From Paramoeba atlantica (Eukaryota; Discosea): a stretch of 64,000 nucleotides of DNA. The position numbers were made by a program, and so were the translations under genes. Where the stretch lies: NCBI GenBank assembly GCA_977017575.1, contig CDRNVI010000045.1:248001-312000 (forward strand). Direction: 5' to 3'. Positions 43,442-53,596 of the stretch are shown one piece after another. Below the pieces are notes generated by a model. It was not told where the DNA came from. It saw only the letters and a list, made by a program, of their open reading frames with translations, and made no database searches. Every line of letters begins with the position of its first letter. The stretch's first letter is position 1.

Positions 43442-46400
43442 ATGACGCGCCCTGCTCGGGGATCCGCCAACACACCGAAGAGTATGAGTGTGAAATCTGG
43501 TCGTGTAACTGTAAAAATACGGACGCAAGACACGAACAGCAAAGAAAAGATCGTAAAAAGCGATGCAGCAATTAAGAATTCTACCACGGAAAAGCCGAAG
43601 AAAACACCACGCATCCGAGTCATTGGAGCCGAACCTTTATCGAAGAACTGGGTCGATCACGGAACACCCACCATCACCCCGGTAAAGAACATCATCAAAA
43701 TTACTCCGCAAAAATTCAAAATAGTCTCGAACCAAGAAAACTCTGGAAACGCACGCGAAATCAATACACAATTTTCGTTTCCAACAGCTGAAAACGGGCA
43801 AGAGAGTGACATCGAAAGTGAGCGTGATCAAATGACGCTAGACAGTGATTCCGACGCTGATCAGGGAGAAATGGCGATGCGAAACAACAGCACAAAAGCA
43901 GCAGATCAAGTTCACAACACTGTGGCGAAATGGGGGAAAGGCACTGAATGCGTAATAGAATGGGGGTTTCGGCAGAATTCAGAGAGCTACAAATCGAAAG
44001 GGACTGTTGTTGGACGAACCGCGCGAAAAGGCAATGTTAAAATTAAAGCATCCTACGAACCAGCCTTAGGAAACCAAGGACCCAGCGGCGTCTTATACCT
44101 TCCACAGTCGGACAAAATTAAAATCTACAGTCTTCGGGCGACGAAACTTCTTCAAGTGGAGACGGCGATCCAGAACCTGGAGGAGGAATCAGAAAATGTC
44201 TCGTCTGACGACAGTGGCTGCGATCTCGACCCCCTCCCGGACCTTCCCAACATCGAGCCATCCTTCGCGGTGCATGTGGTAGCAATCTTCCGGGCGATTA
44301 TCCGAGGCTATGCCACTGTTGAACTTGATTCTGAGAAAGCAGCGATCTGGCACAAATTTATGAATGCGCCGCGAGACTCACTTGCTACAGTGCGGGATGC
44401 AATTAGAACCCAAAGAGTGGGACACGTGCGAAAGGAACGTAACGAGCTATCAGATGGCATAAATCTAAGTGCAGAACAACGAGCCGAACTAGAAATCGAC
44501 AGGCGCGCGATCCGAAACGCGTTGCGAACAGCCAAAGCAGGGAATCTGGGGAAAGCCACTCGAATTCTAGATAACGTTTACAAGGACTCCACTCTTTCGG
44601 CCGAAGAAAAATTTCAGAAACTACGAGAATTGCATCCTGATGGACCCCCTATCCAAATACCGGAAGCTGACTTCCCACGCATCGGAGTTGTTGAAAGCTC
44701 GGAACTTCGTCTGGCAGTTGAGAAATTGGCTCGTGGAGCTTCCCCCGGACCAAGCGGGCTAAGTGAGAGTATGATGCGGTTGCTTGTAGACGATGATGTA
44801 TCATGCCTTTCACTGTGCCACATGGTTCGAGATGTAATCAACGGAGAAGTTCCACTAAGCGTCCGGAAGCGCCTTACTCGCTGCAGAATCATCGCCCTAC
44901 CAAAGCCGCAGAATGGGATACGTCCAGTTGCCATGGGAGACACTATTTTGAAAATCTGTGGATCTATTCTACTGCAGCGACATGAAACCACCTTGAAGAC
45001 ATTCTTTGCACCAATTCAACGAGGAGTCCTACACAAAAATGCCTGCGAAACCATCGTCCACGAATTGCTTCAAGAATACGAGGACGGACATGCGTTGCTT
45101 ACGGTAGATTTCAGCAATGCGTATAATACCCCGCGACGCGATGCCATTGCACAAACACTGGTAAGCAATCCCATATTCAAACCTTTCCTGCGCCTGTTCT
45201 ACTTTGAGTATGGGCTACCTTCGGAGCTCCTCTTCTTCGCGCATAATGCCCTCTACGCCGTCTTGGAAAGTTCTTCCGGAATCCGCCAAGGTTCAGCTCT
45301 ATCCTCCATGTACTTCTGTGCCCTTCTACAAAGCCCAATACGAGAAGTAGCCAGCCTATATCCCGACGTAACGATCAGAGCATACCAGGATGACGTGACC
45401 CTAAGCTCGAAAAACGTGTTGTCACTTGAGGCAGCGTTCTTGCACTTGCGCGAACTTACCAGTGATCTTAACCTGCATGTCAAGTTTCAGAAATGTGAAT
45501 GGTTCCAAAAGAATACTACATTTGATGACGAACTATTGTCCCTGAACCGCTTAGGTGTTAACTCCCGGAATGATGCGCTTAAAATATTGGGAGCGTACAT
45601 AGGAGCAAATGAGGTGATAAAAGATCTTCTTCTACGGAAGATGGAAAAACACAAATGCCTCTTCCGTCGACTCCTGCTAATGGGTCCAAGCAATCTGTCC
45701 CTCGCAATTCTACGTCGATGCACAATTCCGCGACAAGATTATCATATGCGAGTTCATCGTCCGGAAGCAACCACGCGGCTAGCCGAAGCCTTCGAAGACC
45801 ACGTTCAACAAGTTCTTAAGAAATGGTGCGGAGCTGACACACAAGCCTTGCAACTAGCGGTACTTCCTCAGAAACTAGGCGGCCTAGGATTGATCTCCTC
45901 GACTTTGAAGCAGAAATACTACTTTGAAACTGCCCGGAAATCTATTGTTGAGCACCCAAAACCCAATAACGCTCCAGTAGGTATAAAAGGTGGAGATAAA
46001 GTACACGCCAACGGACAAAGTCGTAGTGAAGTCGCCCAGAAGCTGCTGAAAAAGAAGATGAAAGAAGAACACGAAAAGAAGGCTTACGAGCTGCGGAAGA
46101 ATTCGCAATTGGAGCTTGTAATGAAACGCACTATGGAGAACAACTTGCATCTCGAAAGCACGAGCAATTATATCAATCCTTATTTATTTCGATACACACT
46201 CATGATGCGGTTAGGAATCAGTTTACCCCAAGCTCCTGCCAAAGTCACATGCCCTGGATGCTGCACCCAAGAATCCCCATCCAGCATCATTCCACATGTT
46301 GCAGGCTGCTCTCGTTGCTCTGGTATGAACTGCACACGCAAACATTCCCACATCGTCCGCTACCTATCAGAGTTATGTTCCAAAGCAGGTCTTCCGAACA

Positions 46401-46891
46401 TCACTGAACCGCGCATTCACTCCTCATATTACTGCACCAAATGTAAATGCTCCATCGCCGCCGACGTAGCCGAACAGCATCCATGTAAAGCACGCCGTAT
46501 CCGCTCGGGACCTGATCTCGCCATCATGTGGCCACACATGGGGGAAGTGCTCTATGACTTCACGGTGGTGCACACCTGTTGCAACAGTTACGCGAAACAG
46601 ACCAGTTCAGCACTCATACAACAAGCGATCGATCGAAAAATCAAGAAATATGTCTCCGAAAAGGGTGTCGATAGTGAATACTTCCGTTGTCTGGCCACCT
46701 CAGACTGTGGCCTTCTACACAATGACACCAAGGCACTTTTGAAGGCAATAGCGCAGCGCGCAAAAATGAACTACGACAATGTACGACAGGGATTTCAACT
46801 TGAGCTTGAAAAGATGTCCGCATACACGGTGGTATCTCAACTACGTGAGTACATTCCGAAGGATAACTGGATAGGTGGACTTCGCTTCTAG
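43442..46891 (+). CDS. RLE-type LINE polyprotein, 1149 aa, intact
   Basis: One uninterrupted frame. Order: basic N-terminus; barrel-like segment at ~165-235 (ECVIEWGFRQN, SKGTVVGR, LYLPQSDKIKIYSL); helical linker; RT at ~475-800 with LLTVDFSNAYNTP (A), SSGIRQGSALSSMYFCAL (B) and IRAYQDDVTLSS (C); zinc clusters CPGC...HVAGCSRC and CTKCKC...HPC; PD-(D/E)XK endonuclease SGPDLAIMWPHMGEVLYDF (~1020-1045); tail. Such proteins nick DNA and prime cDNA synthesis from the nick (R2/CRE group). A different subfamily from the 1424-codon copy. All catalytic residues I can recognise are present. Confidence 0.9.
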   Translation: MTRPARGSANTPKSMSVKSGRVTVKIRTQDTNSKEKIVKSDAAIKNSTTEKPKKTPRIRVIGAEPLSKNWVDHGTPTITPVKNIIKITPQKFKIVSNQENSGNAREINTQFSFPTAENGQESDIESERDQMTLDSDSDADQGEMAMRNNSTKAADQVHNTVAKWGKGTECVIEWGFRQNSESYKSKGTVVGRTARKGNVKIKASYEPALGNQGPSGVLYLPQSDKIKIYSLRATKLLQVETAIQNLEEESENVSSDDSGCDLDPLPDLPNIEPSFAVHVVAIFRAIIRGYATVELDSEKAAIWHKFMNAPRDSLATVRDAIRTQRVGHVRKERNELSDGINLSAEQRAELEIDRRAIRNALRTAKAGNLGKATRILDNVYKDSTLSAEEKFQKLRELHPDGPPIQIPEADFPRIGVVESSELRLAVEKLARGASPGPSGLSESMMRLLVDDDVSCLSLCHMVRDVINGEVPLSVRKRLTRCRIIALPKPQNGIRPVAMGDTILKICGSILLQRHETTLKTFFAPIQRGVLHKNACETIVHELLQEYEDGHALLTVDFSNAYNTPRRDAIAQTLVSNPIFKPFLRLFYFEYGLPSELLFFAHNALYAVLESSSGIRQGSALSSMYFCALLQSPIREVASLYPDVTIRAYQDDVTLSSKNVLSLEAAFLHLRELTSDLNLHVKFQKCEWFQKNTTFDDELLSLNRLGVNSRNDALKILGAYIGANEVIKDLLLRKMEKHKCLFRRLLLMGPSNLSLAILRRCTIPRQDYHMRVHRPEATTRLAEAFEDHVQQVLKKWCGADTQALQLAVLPQKLGGLGLISSTLKQKYYFETARKSIVEHPKPNNAPVGIKGGDKVHANGQSRSEVAQKLLKKKMKEEHEKKAYELRKNSQLELVMKRTMENNLHLESTSNYINPYLFRYTLMMRLGISLPQAPAKVTCPGCCTQESPSSIIPHVAGCSRCSGMNCTRKHSHIVRYLSELCSKAGLPNITEPRIHSSYYCTKCKCSIAADVAEQHPCKARRIRSGPDLAIMWPHMGEVLYDFTVVHTCCNSYAKQTSSALIQQAIDRKIKKYVSEKGVDSEYFRCLATSDCGLLHNDTKALLKAIAQRAKMNYDNVRQGFQLELEKMSAYTVVSQLREYIPKDNWIGGLRF

Positions 46892-47040
46892 AAGGTCACT
46901 AAGTGTGTTCGAATACTCTCCCTCCCCCAGTCTTCTCTCACTTTGCTTCTTCTTTCACTTTGCTTCTTCCACCTAGTTACTTGCTCTTTCCTAGCCAAAG
47001 ACGATGCGCTAGCCGAGCTACTCCCATCCTCCTCTTCCTC
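46892..47040 (+). other. Pyrimidine-rich stretch, probable LINE 3' UTR
   Basis: No gene. A C/T-rich run with a doubled TCACTTTGCTTCTTC follows the stop of the 1149-codon LINE and ends where a different RLE LINE frame starts. No clear target duplication of the LINE was found here. Confidence 0.4.
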
Positions 47041-48025
47041 AAACACTACCAAGATGGTTGTGCAATACTATCGGTAGATCTTCGCAACGCGTTTAACTCG
47101 CCGTCTCGCGACGAAATAGCCAAAGCGTTATTCGCCTTTGCTTCGCTGCGTCCATTTCAAAGACTATTCGCCGCCGAATATTGCAACCCGTCCGAACTTC
47201 TCTACTATGGAAGAAATGGAGAGCTTAAGGCAATCTTGAAAAGCTCAGCCGGTGTTCGCCAAGGGTCGCCGCTGTCGTCAATGCTTTTCTGTACTTTCAT
47301 GCAACCTATTCTAGCCACCATCGCTCAAGAGTTTCCTACGCTTAAGATTTACGCTTTCATAGATGATATCAACTTCGCTGCTACGGACCCTGGAATGTTA
47401 GAAAGCGCTTACCAAAGGCTCAAAGAACTAATGATCTCCAAAATGATTGATATGGCACCTCAAAAGTGTGTATGGCTTGCCGGTCACCAAAGGCTTGCCT
47501 TACCGAAGTCGCTTGAGTTGGAGGGGATTCAGAATGAGTCTGAAGCCATAAAAACTCTAGGGGCCTTTGTAGGGGACAAAAACCGCGTTAGCGAGAAACT
47601 CTTATCCACACTTAATAAATCACGTGCGGCTTTTCGGCGACTTGAAACAATGGGGGCGAACAACATATCTCTCCTGTTACTGTCGAGATGTGTCAACGTG
47701 AGACATAGATATCAAATAAGAGTTCACGACCCAGAGGTGACACTGGAAGTAACACAACAATTCGATGCCAAAGTAAACGAAGTTCTTGAGAAATGGTTTG
47801 GAAAGTTAACCGTCAAGCAAATTTCTTGGGCCAGACTGCCGATTCGGAAAGGCGGCCTGGGATTAACACCCTCAGAATTCATCCGTGAGGCTGCATTTAA
47901 CAAGTCAAAGTTTTCCGCAATGGAGCGAACAAACCTACCATCAGCTCTAGCCGAAACTTTGTACTTGCAACCAAGCCAAAACCCGGAAGGAAACGAGTCC
48001 ACTGAACGGCCACCAGCCGAAGAAC
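47041..48025 (+). pseudogene. RLE-type LINE, RT fragment
   Basis: Open from RT motif A (GCAILSVDLRNAFNSP) through B (SSAGVRQGSPLSSMLFCTF), C (IYAFIDDINFAA), the connection (LGAFVGDKNRVSEKL, FRRLETMGANN) and the start of the post-RT linker (LPIRKGGLGLTP). It is cut at 48025, where the SL-like 5' end of another LINE begins. The N-terminus and endonuclease are missing. Confidence 0.85.
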
Positions 48026-48148
48026 TCTGTACCTTGTGGTTGTTGTTTTTTTTAATATTATTAACCCCCCGTTATGGGCATGTTCACGTCAGGGCATCCG
48101 GCTTATGTCGGATGATGGGACTTAGCGATCCCAGCTTCCCGAGCTAAC

Positions 48149-48190
48149 TCACCCGGCGTCGCATAACAAGGCGCTAAAGAACTAGGGTGA
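48149..48190. other. HP hairpin H5 (counterpart of H1)
   Basis: Outer stem TCACCC (48149-48154) with GGGTGA (48185-48190). Inner stem GCGTC (48156-48160) with GGCGC (48170-48174, one G-T pair). Loop GCATAACAA. 3' internal loop TAAAGAACTA. Confidence 0.75.
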
Positions 48191-48252
48191 ATCCGATGAA
48201 TACAATATGGATGACACTACCCGGTGCCAGTAAAACGAGGCACTAAATAATT

Positions 48253-49326
48253 GGGTAGGGGGGACCTTCGATGAAGCTTCATCGAAAGTGTACAACTTTC
48301 GATGAAGCACATTGAAAGTTGTACACTTTCGATGAATCTTCATCGAAGGTGTTTTTGACTTTTTTTTTATTTTTTCAAATCTTCACGCAAACGTTTTTCG
48401 CGGATCCATATAGACATTTTGACTTTTTTGGTGCTTCATCGAAGTGTTTTGTGAAGGCTCGTAGAGGAATTTCACCGTTTCTTCAGTTTATCTTCATCGA
48501 AGCGTTTTTGACTGATCCATATAAATATTTTGAGCGACAATCCTGCGGAAGGGGTAAACACAGGATTTTCGTTGAGTACTCAACGAAGTGCCGGATTTTC
48601 GTTGAGTGCTCAACGAACGGAAATTTACGGTGGAAATCAAGGACTTTTGCATAAGTCAAGGACTTTTGTGGAACATCCAAGAATTTTTTTTGATTTTCAT
48701 TTTCCGTGCGTTCAGTATCCTACACTTCTCTATATACGTTGACAACGCCTGCGTAGCGAAAACTACGAAATTCAGTGAGCTTCGCAAATTGCTTCCCACT
48801 AACGACGCACAGGGGAACCCTACGCGGGGTACGGCTCAGGCCCGCTCACGCGGGCCCTCGCCGTTTCGCGGCCGCGCGCACCCCCGCTCACGCGGGGGCC
48901 CCCGCGCGGCCAAAATGGGTACTAAAATTTGTTATCAAGGTAGTTGGGCTTCGCCAATTGCTTCCCACGAATGGGTACTAAAATTTGTTATCAAGGTAGT
49001 TGGTCAAGATTATCAAGATTATCAAGTAGTTATCAGTTGGGCCTTTGTTCCTCCTCCCTCTAAGGTCCTGCAGATTTTTTACGGTCACAGGGTACGTTCG
49101 TTGAGAAATCAACGAACGTACCCCTAAGCCAAAATGTGAAAGAAAACGGAAAGTCAGAATTCAGACAAAAAAACAAAAAATTATTGAATTTAAAATGAAA
49201 TTATATGTTTCATGCAACGTGTTTTCAACAGCCAATGGAAAAATTCGTTCAAAAACAAAAAGTTAAAAAAGTCAAAAAAAGTCAAAAACAACTTCGATGA
49301 AGATTCATCGAAGGTCCCCCCTAGCC
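48253..49326. mobile_element. Inverted-repeat DNA transposon (MITE-like), 1074 bp
   Basis: Terminal inverted repeats GG(G/C)TAGGGGGGACCTTCG... at both ends, continuing through a TTCGATGAA palindrome and TGTTTTTGACTTTTTTT for some 60 bp. An 8-bp target duplication AAATAATT lies at 48245-48252 and 49327-49334. No transposase is coded. Inside are two TTCGTTGAGTACTCAACGAA-like palindromes (48569-48616), a GC-rich stretch (48830-48910), a directly repeated AATGGGTACTAAAATTTGTT (48914 and 48970) and a further palindrome at 49088-49112. An 8-bp duplication fits hAT-, Merlin- or P-like families. Confidence 0.75.
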
Positions 49327-49368
49327 AAATAATTAGGGTGGATGTCATTCTGGCAACCTAGAATGGGT

Positions 49369-49421
49369 GGCACCGCCCGGTACCGAATATAACAAGGTAC
49401 TAAGAAACTAGGGTGGGTGCC
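49369..49421. other. HP hairpin H7 (counterpart of H3), empty YR-C site
   Basis: Outer stem GGCACC (49369-49374) with GGTGCC (49416-49421), and CCC with GGG. Inner stem GTACC (49380-49384) with GGTAC (49396-49400). Loop GAATATAACAA. In HP1 the matching outer stem is GACACC/GGTGTC, a paired A-T to G-C change. The loop is uninterrupted here, whereas YR-C sits in it in HP1. Confidence 0.8.
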
Positions 49422-51240
49422 ATTCGGGCTAATCTTTGGAATGTGTTTGTGTTTTTTTTATCCACCCTCAAAAGATAGAGTGGTTTTTTTGGTCAAGGGG
49501 CGCCTTATTTGCATTACCTAAGGCGCAGGGGTATAGCGCACCCCACCTCCCTAGCTGTAACCTAATTCCTCTCCAAGCGGAGGTCAGCCGTAGCTTTCTA
49601 TGGCTGGCTCTCCGGATACGTCGCAAGACGTATTCGGACTGCCCGTTTGGGGAGTTGAGGGGCCATAACTTTTCGGAGTCAAAAGGCCCAATACATCATC
49701 ATCATCATGGGCATGTTCACCCGCAGTAGGGCGAAGGACACTGGAGTAGCTCCAGAGGTCCTACCGCTGCCACCTTCCCGGCGAAAGAAGAAAGTACCCG
49801 AGGAGCGACCTCCGCCGCCACCGCTTCCGCCACCGCCGCCGCCACCACCACCACCAACACTCCAGCCGCCGCTCGCGCATTCGCCGCCCTCGCCCGCTCC
49901 ACCGCCATCTCCTCCACATACGCCTCATCGGTCGCCACCTCCAGCGTTGCCGCTGCCGATGTCTCCGCCAAAGAAGCAAACACCAGAGGAACCGCAGCCG
50001 GTGCCGCCCTCGCCGCCAGCCCAAACGCCGCGGCGCTCTCATAAGCCGTCTCCGGTGCCAAGTCATCCGCAGTCGCCGCCACAGCAGTTGGAGTCAGCAC
50101 CACCTTCGCCGTTACCATCACACGCGTCGCTGCGACCTTCTCTGCCGAATCATCCGCAGTCGGTACGTTCGCCGCTACCATCGAACACGTCAGCGCGGTT
50201 GTTTGTGACCCCAATTCATTCGCAATCGCCGTTACCACAGGCACGGTCGGCACCATTGCCTCTGACATCGCACGTGCGATCGTCTCCGATGCCACATCAT
50301 CCGCAATCGCCGCCACCTTCGCCACCGCAGCCACCTTCGCCACCGCTGCCGCAGTCGCAGTCGGTACCGTCTTCACCTCCACCATCTCACGCACCGTTGC
50401 AAATCAAATCTCCGACGCACAGTCATCCGGGATCTCCTCCACCGCCACCTTTATCTCCACCACCGGTGCCAACGCCGAAGCAGTCGGTCAAGAATCCGCC
50501 AAAGAAACCGTCCTTCTACGACACACTCGCCGCACATTTCCCGTCCCGCTTCCCCACGAGGGCCAGGCGTAATTGTTTCCAAGTCTCATCACCGACCCCG
50601 ACACCCCCGCCAAAACAACATACACCGCCCATAGCACTAGTTCCAGAGCCTCCTTCGGCGCCATCTCAGCCATCTCCGGTCATAACGCCCTCTCCGCCTT
50701 CTTTTCCGCCATCATCTCCGCATAAATATCGTCCGAGCATGCACACAGCATCCCGGAGAGCGATGGTACGAGCACTGAATGGTGTGAGTGTTGAATCAAA
50801 ATCTACAGATCTTGAAAGCAAAGGAAGCTCTTCGACACCGTCCCCATTGCCGCCTCCCTTACCAACGCCGAACACGCCACCACCTATTATGCACTGTGAG
50901 GAGTCGCCCATTGCAAAAGGAGTAACGTACAACTTATACAGAACTCCAATCTTCGACACTGATTTCGAGAATCCTGAAGAACACACAGTCATTGCTCATA
51001 ATCCTGCACACGATCAAAGATGCCAAAACACATCAACCCCCTTATTCCCACAAAATACAAATGATCAAGCACCCATTTGTGTTGATGATGAGTTTTTCGA
51101 TTGCCCATCTCCACCAAAAGATACGACGATCTACGAACAAGCAACGAGTATTGTCGTTTCTCCCCGCGAAAATCAGACATCGAATGCACCTCCACACGAG
51201 AATAATCGGACGGGAACCCACCAGCCAAGTGTATCTGAAG

Positions 51241-52833
51241 AAAATAAAACTCTTGGAAATGTAATTGGGCCTTTGTACTAGTGTCAGGAATTAAGGAAAA
51301 CATGAAGGACTTATTCGTGAACTACGGCATGATATTATTTGCAAAATTAGACAGACTTTTCTTATTTGTATTTCGCACGAATAAAAGTGGAAATGGTGCA
51401 AACACGTTCGAAAGCACATGATTCTCAAGAGGACTATGCCACGGATAGCGACACTGAACAAACGTGCGGCACATATTACCCAAAACCGAATTCGACACAA
51501 ATCACTTCGAGCCACTCACTTCCAGATGTTTTCCTCACCGAACAGGTCAATACAGTCGTGGAAAAGCTAACGCGTGCACTTGAAAAAGTCACTTCGAAGG
51601 TTGATGCGATGGAGGAGCGTGAATGGAAAAGGCGAAAAGAGACAAACATTACGGATCCATCTGCACCGCGACACGGACAAGCACCTGGGAAAACCTTATG
51701 TCCTCTTCCAACCTCCTTGAAAAAGAGATGCAGTGTGCCAGAAGAGCTCAACAAGCAATACGCCGCACAAAGGGTTATGCTCCCAGAGGAAGTAGAGAGT
51801 CAAGTCAATGAGGTTATGGCGACCATGCAACAGAATGACATAGAAGTCGAAATAACCTGGTTCCCCGTTGGAGGTAGGAAAGAGACAGCGACAACATGGC
51901 GAGGTACGGTAGAGGACAATGGAGACGAGGAAAATCCTATCATTGTTTCCTACCCATGGGGTAACTATCCTCTGCCTAATAGCAACGTGTGTTATACGCG
52001 CATCGTGATATCAGCAAGTGAGCCAAAGATGCCAGGCAAATTGCCCGAATCGGACAATGAAACTGCACCATCAGAAGAGACGAACGACAGTTTCAACCTC
52101 CGGGACGTTACAACATGGAACACATACATTACCCAGGGGCCACTAGGGATTGAAATCCACGGCGAGGGCTCACAGCTGCATCAAGTAAAGTTAAAATGAT
52201 ATAAAAATAGATATACTCATCAAGAAATAAGACTCTGAAAATAGTTCGCATTACTCAGCCCTGAAATATGAGTTCACCTAAATATTTCCAAAATGAATGA
52301 AAAAAGGCCTTGCGCGCTATAACGTAAATATTAAGTACTAGTAGTACGAAGTGAAGGGGCTCAGCCCCCCACACCCCGCAGCCTCCGAACCCACACCCTG
52401 CAGCCGAGGCTGGGGGTTGGTGGGTGGGCCTCGAAACTCGTGTACAGCTACAAAAAGGAAATAAAGTCTACTAAATATGTTGATGTTTGAAAGTCATAAA
52501 CTGAAGAATATGAGAAAGAAGAAACTAATAATACATGTGCCCCGAAGGGCCATATCATAAGTTCATATATTTATGTGCCCCGAAGGGCCAGGTTATTAAA
52601 CGTAAATAGCCCTCGCCTAAATTTCATCTCGTAAACTATTAGAAATATTGAAACAGCGGTTACGAACGGCGCTGGATCTCCCTTCTCGAATGTCACCACA
52701 GCTACAAGCCCTTTGGGATATCTTGTGTGCTTGGATAGACGATAGCGCAGAAAGAGGGGGCGTGAACAGCGACGCCGTCAATCACAAAAACGTCGGCCAA
52801 AGCACAGTTGACCAGATACGCATTCTGCAAGGC
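51241..52833 (+). mobile_element. YR retrotransposon YR-D, 5' part, fossil
   Basis: Starts ATAAAACTCTTGGAAATGTA, the A-repeat start of YR-C. The Gag frame begins at 51396 (MVQTRSKAHDSQEDY) and is nearly identical to that of YR-C. A solo YR repeat is inserted at 52157-52641. Similarity ends at 52833 (RILQG), so recombinase and RT are missing. The leader keeps the ordinary AG (51349-51350) at the place where YR-C has SL joined. Inserted in the Pro-rich LINE ORF. Confidence 0.8.
52157..52641 (-). mobile_element. Solo YR terminal repeat (A-B) inside YR-D, fossil
   Basis: Read on the minus strand it starts TAATAGTTTACGAGATGAAA and holds two copies of TGGCCCTTCGGGGCACAT, a G-rich boundary (GGGGGTTGGTGGGTGGGCC in plus orientation) and ends near CCTCGCCGTGG. 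No ORF. GAAAT occurs on both sides. The closest relatives are the A repeats at 23920, 42174 and 63060-63250. Confidence 0.65.
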
Positions 52834-53121
52834 AACCTTCGAAACAGGCATTCGTGTTTTGACATTTTCTCGAGGAGCTTCTCTTCTACTATTTTATCTC
52901 TGCCGATGTATCCCCCTAGGGGTCCTTGGTTTCCTAAGAAACCTTTCTTTTTATGTAATTCAATCAATTCTCCTAGAACAAAAACAAAGGTCTTAACAAA
53001 AACAAAGGTCTTAACAAAAGCCCGTGGAGCGCATATATTATATACGCGCCGATTACTATCAAATGTTCACATTCTAATAAACTAATATCCCTTTCTTTTC
53101 TTAAGAAGTATTTGAGATGAC
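52834..53121 (-). pseudogene. RLE LINE connection fragment and unassigned sequence
   Basis: The minus strand at 52930-52834 encodes GGYIGRDKIVEEKLLEKM, then SKHECLFRRL, matching the segment after the RT in the 1149-codon LINE (LGAYIGANEV...HKCLFRRL). 52960-53121 holds a doubled AAAACAAAGGTCTTAAC and no gene; it may be the 3' UTR of the next inverted fragment. Confidence 0.55.
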
Positions 53122-53125
53122 AAGC

Positions 53126-53530
53126 TTAAAAACTTGTCTCAGTGTATTGGTCGTGAGCTAGAAACTGGCGGAGTTGAGCGTGGAGGATACTTCCTGCCTG
53201 TTCCTGGTGGAGTAACGTAAATGTTTCCATTACGCTGTGTCTCTCTAGCCCGCAACGGTCCGCAATAGCCCACAGGAGATTTCGAGTGGCGTTGTGCATG
53301 GAACCGCAGGACAGAACAGGGATACATTCAAAGCATTCCTTGTTTATCATGCCACTGTCAACATAGCGTACACGCTTGCGCTTTATCGCTTCGTTCATGA
53401 GGAATGTCGTATTGTGTTTGATATTCGAGGGAGCCAGTTCGTGAACTACTGTGAGGTCGTAGTATTTCTCTCCTGAAGCCCATTGAATTGCGAGGTCGGG
53501 GCCCGTGCGACGCAGAGTACTTCCAACACC
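53126..53530 (-). pseudogene. RLE-type LINE, endonuclease end, inverted
   Basis: From the nuclease motif (TGPDLAIQWASGEKYYDLTVVHE) to the C-terminal tail (CIPVLSCGSMH, LWAIADRCGLE, LRQFLAHD). The stop is just before 53126. The 5' side is truncated just before the nuclease motif. The adjoining bases hold two copies of CCTTGTTG on the plus strand (53531-53551), the last 8 nt of the SL. Confidence 0.8.
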
Positions 53531-53596
53531 TTGTTGAACCTTGTTGTTTTTTTTTCTTTCTGAGTTTCCCCCATGCACCCCTTCACCCCTCCCGGC

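Larger units (their letters stand above)
48088..49706 (+). mobile_element. SINE-like HP element HP2 (48088-48252 and 49335-49706)
   Basis: About 540 bp of HP sequence plus an inserted 1074-bp transposon. Flanked by a 14-bp direct repeat ATGGGCATGTTCAC (48074-48087, 49707-49720), with a (CAT)n tail. 5' hairpins CATCCG/CGGATG and TGGGA/TCCCA near 48095-48133. Then HP hairpins at 48149-48190, 48218-48257 (3' arm restored after the transposon at 49336-49340) and 49369-49421. 3' end TTCGGAGTCAAAAGGCCC. No ORF. Same order of hairpins as HP1. Confidence 0.7.
48026..51240 (+). pseudogene. RLE-type LINE, 5' part with Pro-rich N-terminus
   Basis: 48026-48037 reads TCTGTACCTTGT, the SL 3' end, followed by a T-rich leader and ATGGGCATGTTCAC. 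That start is duplicated at 49707 because HP2 (48088-49706) inserted there. The frame from 49707 runs 511 codons to the YR-D insertion: MGMFTRSRAKDTGVAPEV, as in the 1424-codon LINE, then about 330 residues rich in Pro/Ser (P10 at ~45-55), then SPIAKGVTYNLYRTPIF and an acidic region. The RT and endonuclease are not present after the insertion. Confidence 0.75.

Noticed and set aside
49717-50394. 225-codon minus-strand ORF (Ala/Val-rich)
   Set aside because: Mirror of the Pro-rich codons of the LINE ORF on the plus strand.
52405-52425. Kinetoplast minicircle conserved block (GGGGTTGGTGTA)
   Set aside because: GGGGTTGGTG occurs here and at 62986-62996 but is followed by GG, and both lie at the A/B boundary of YR terminal repeats. 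No other minicircle block is near.
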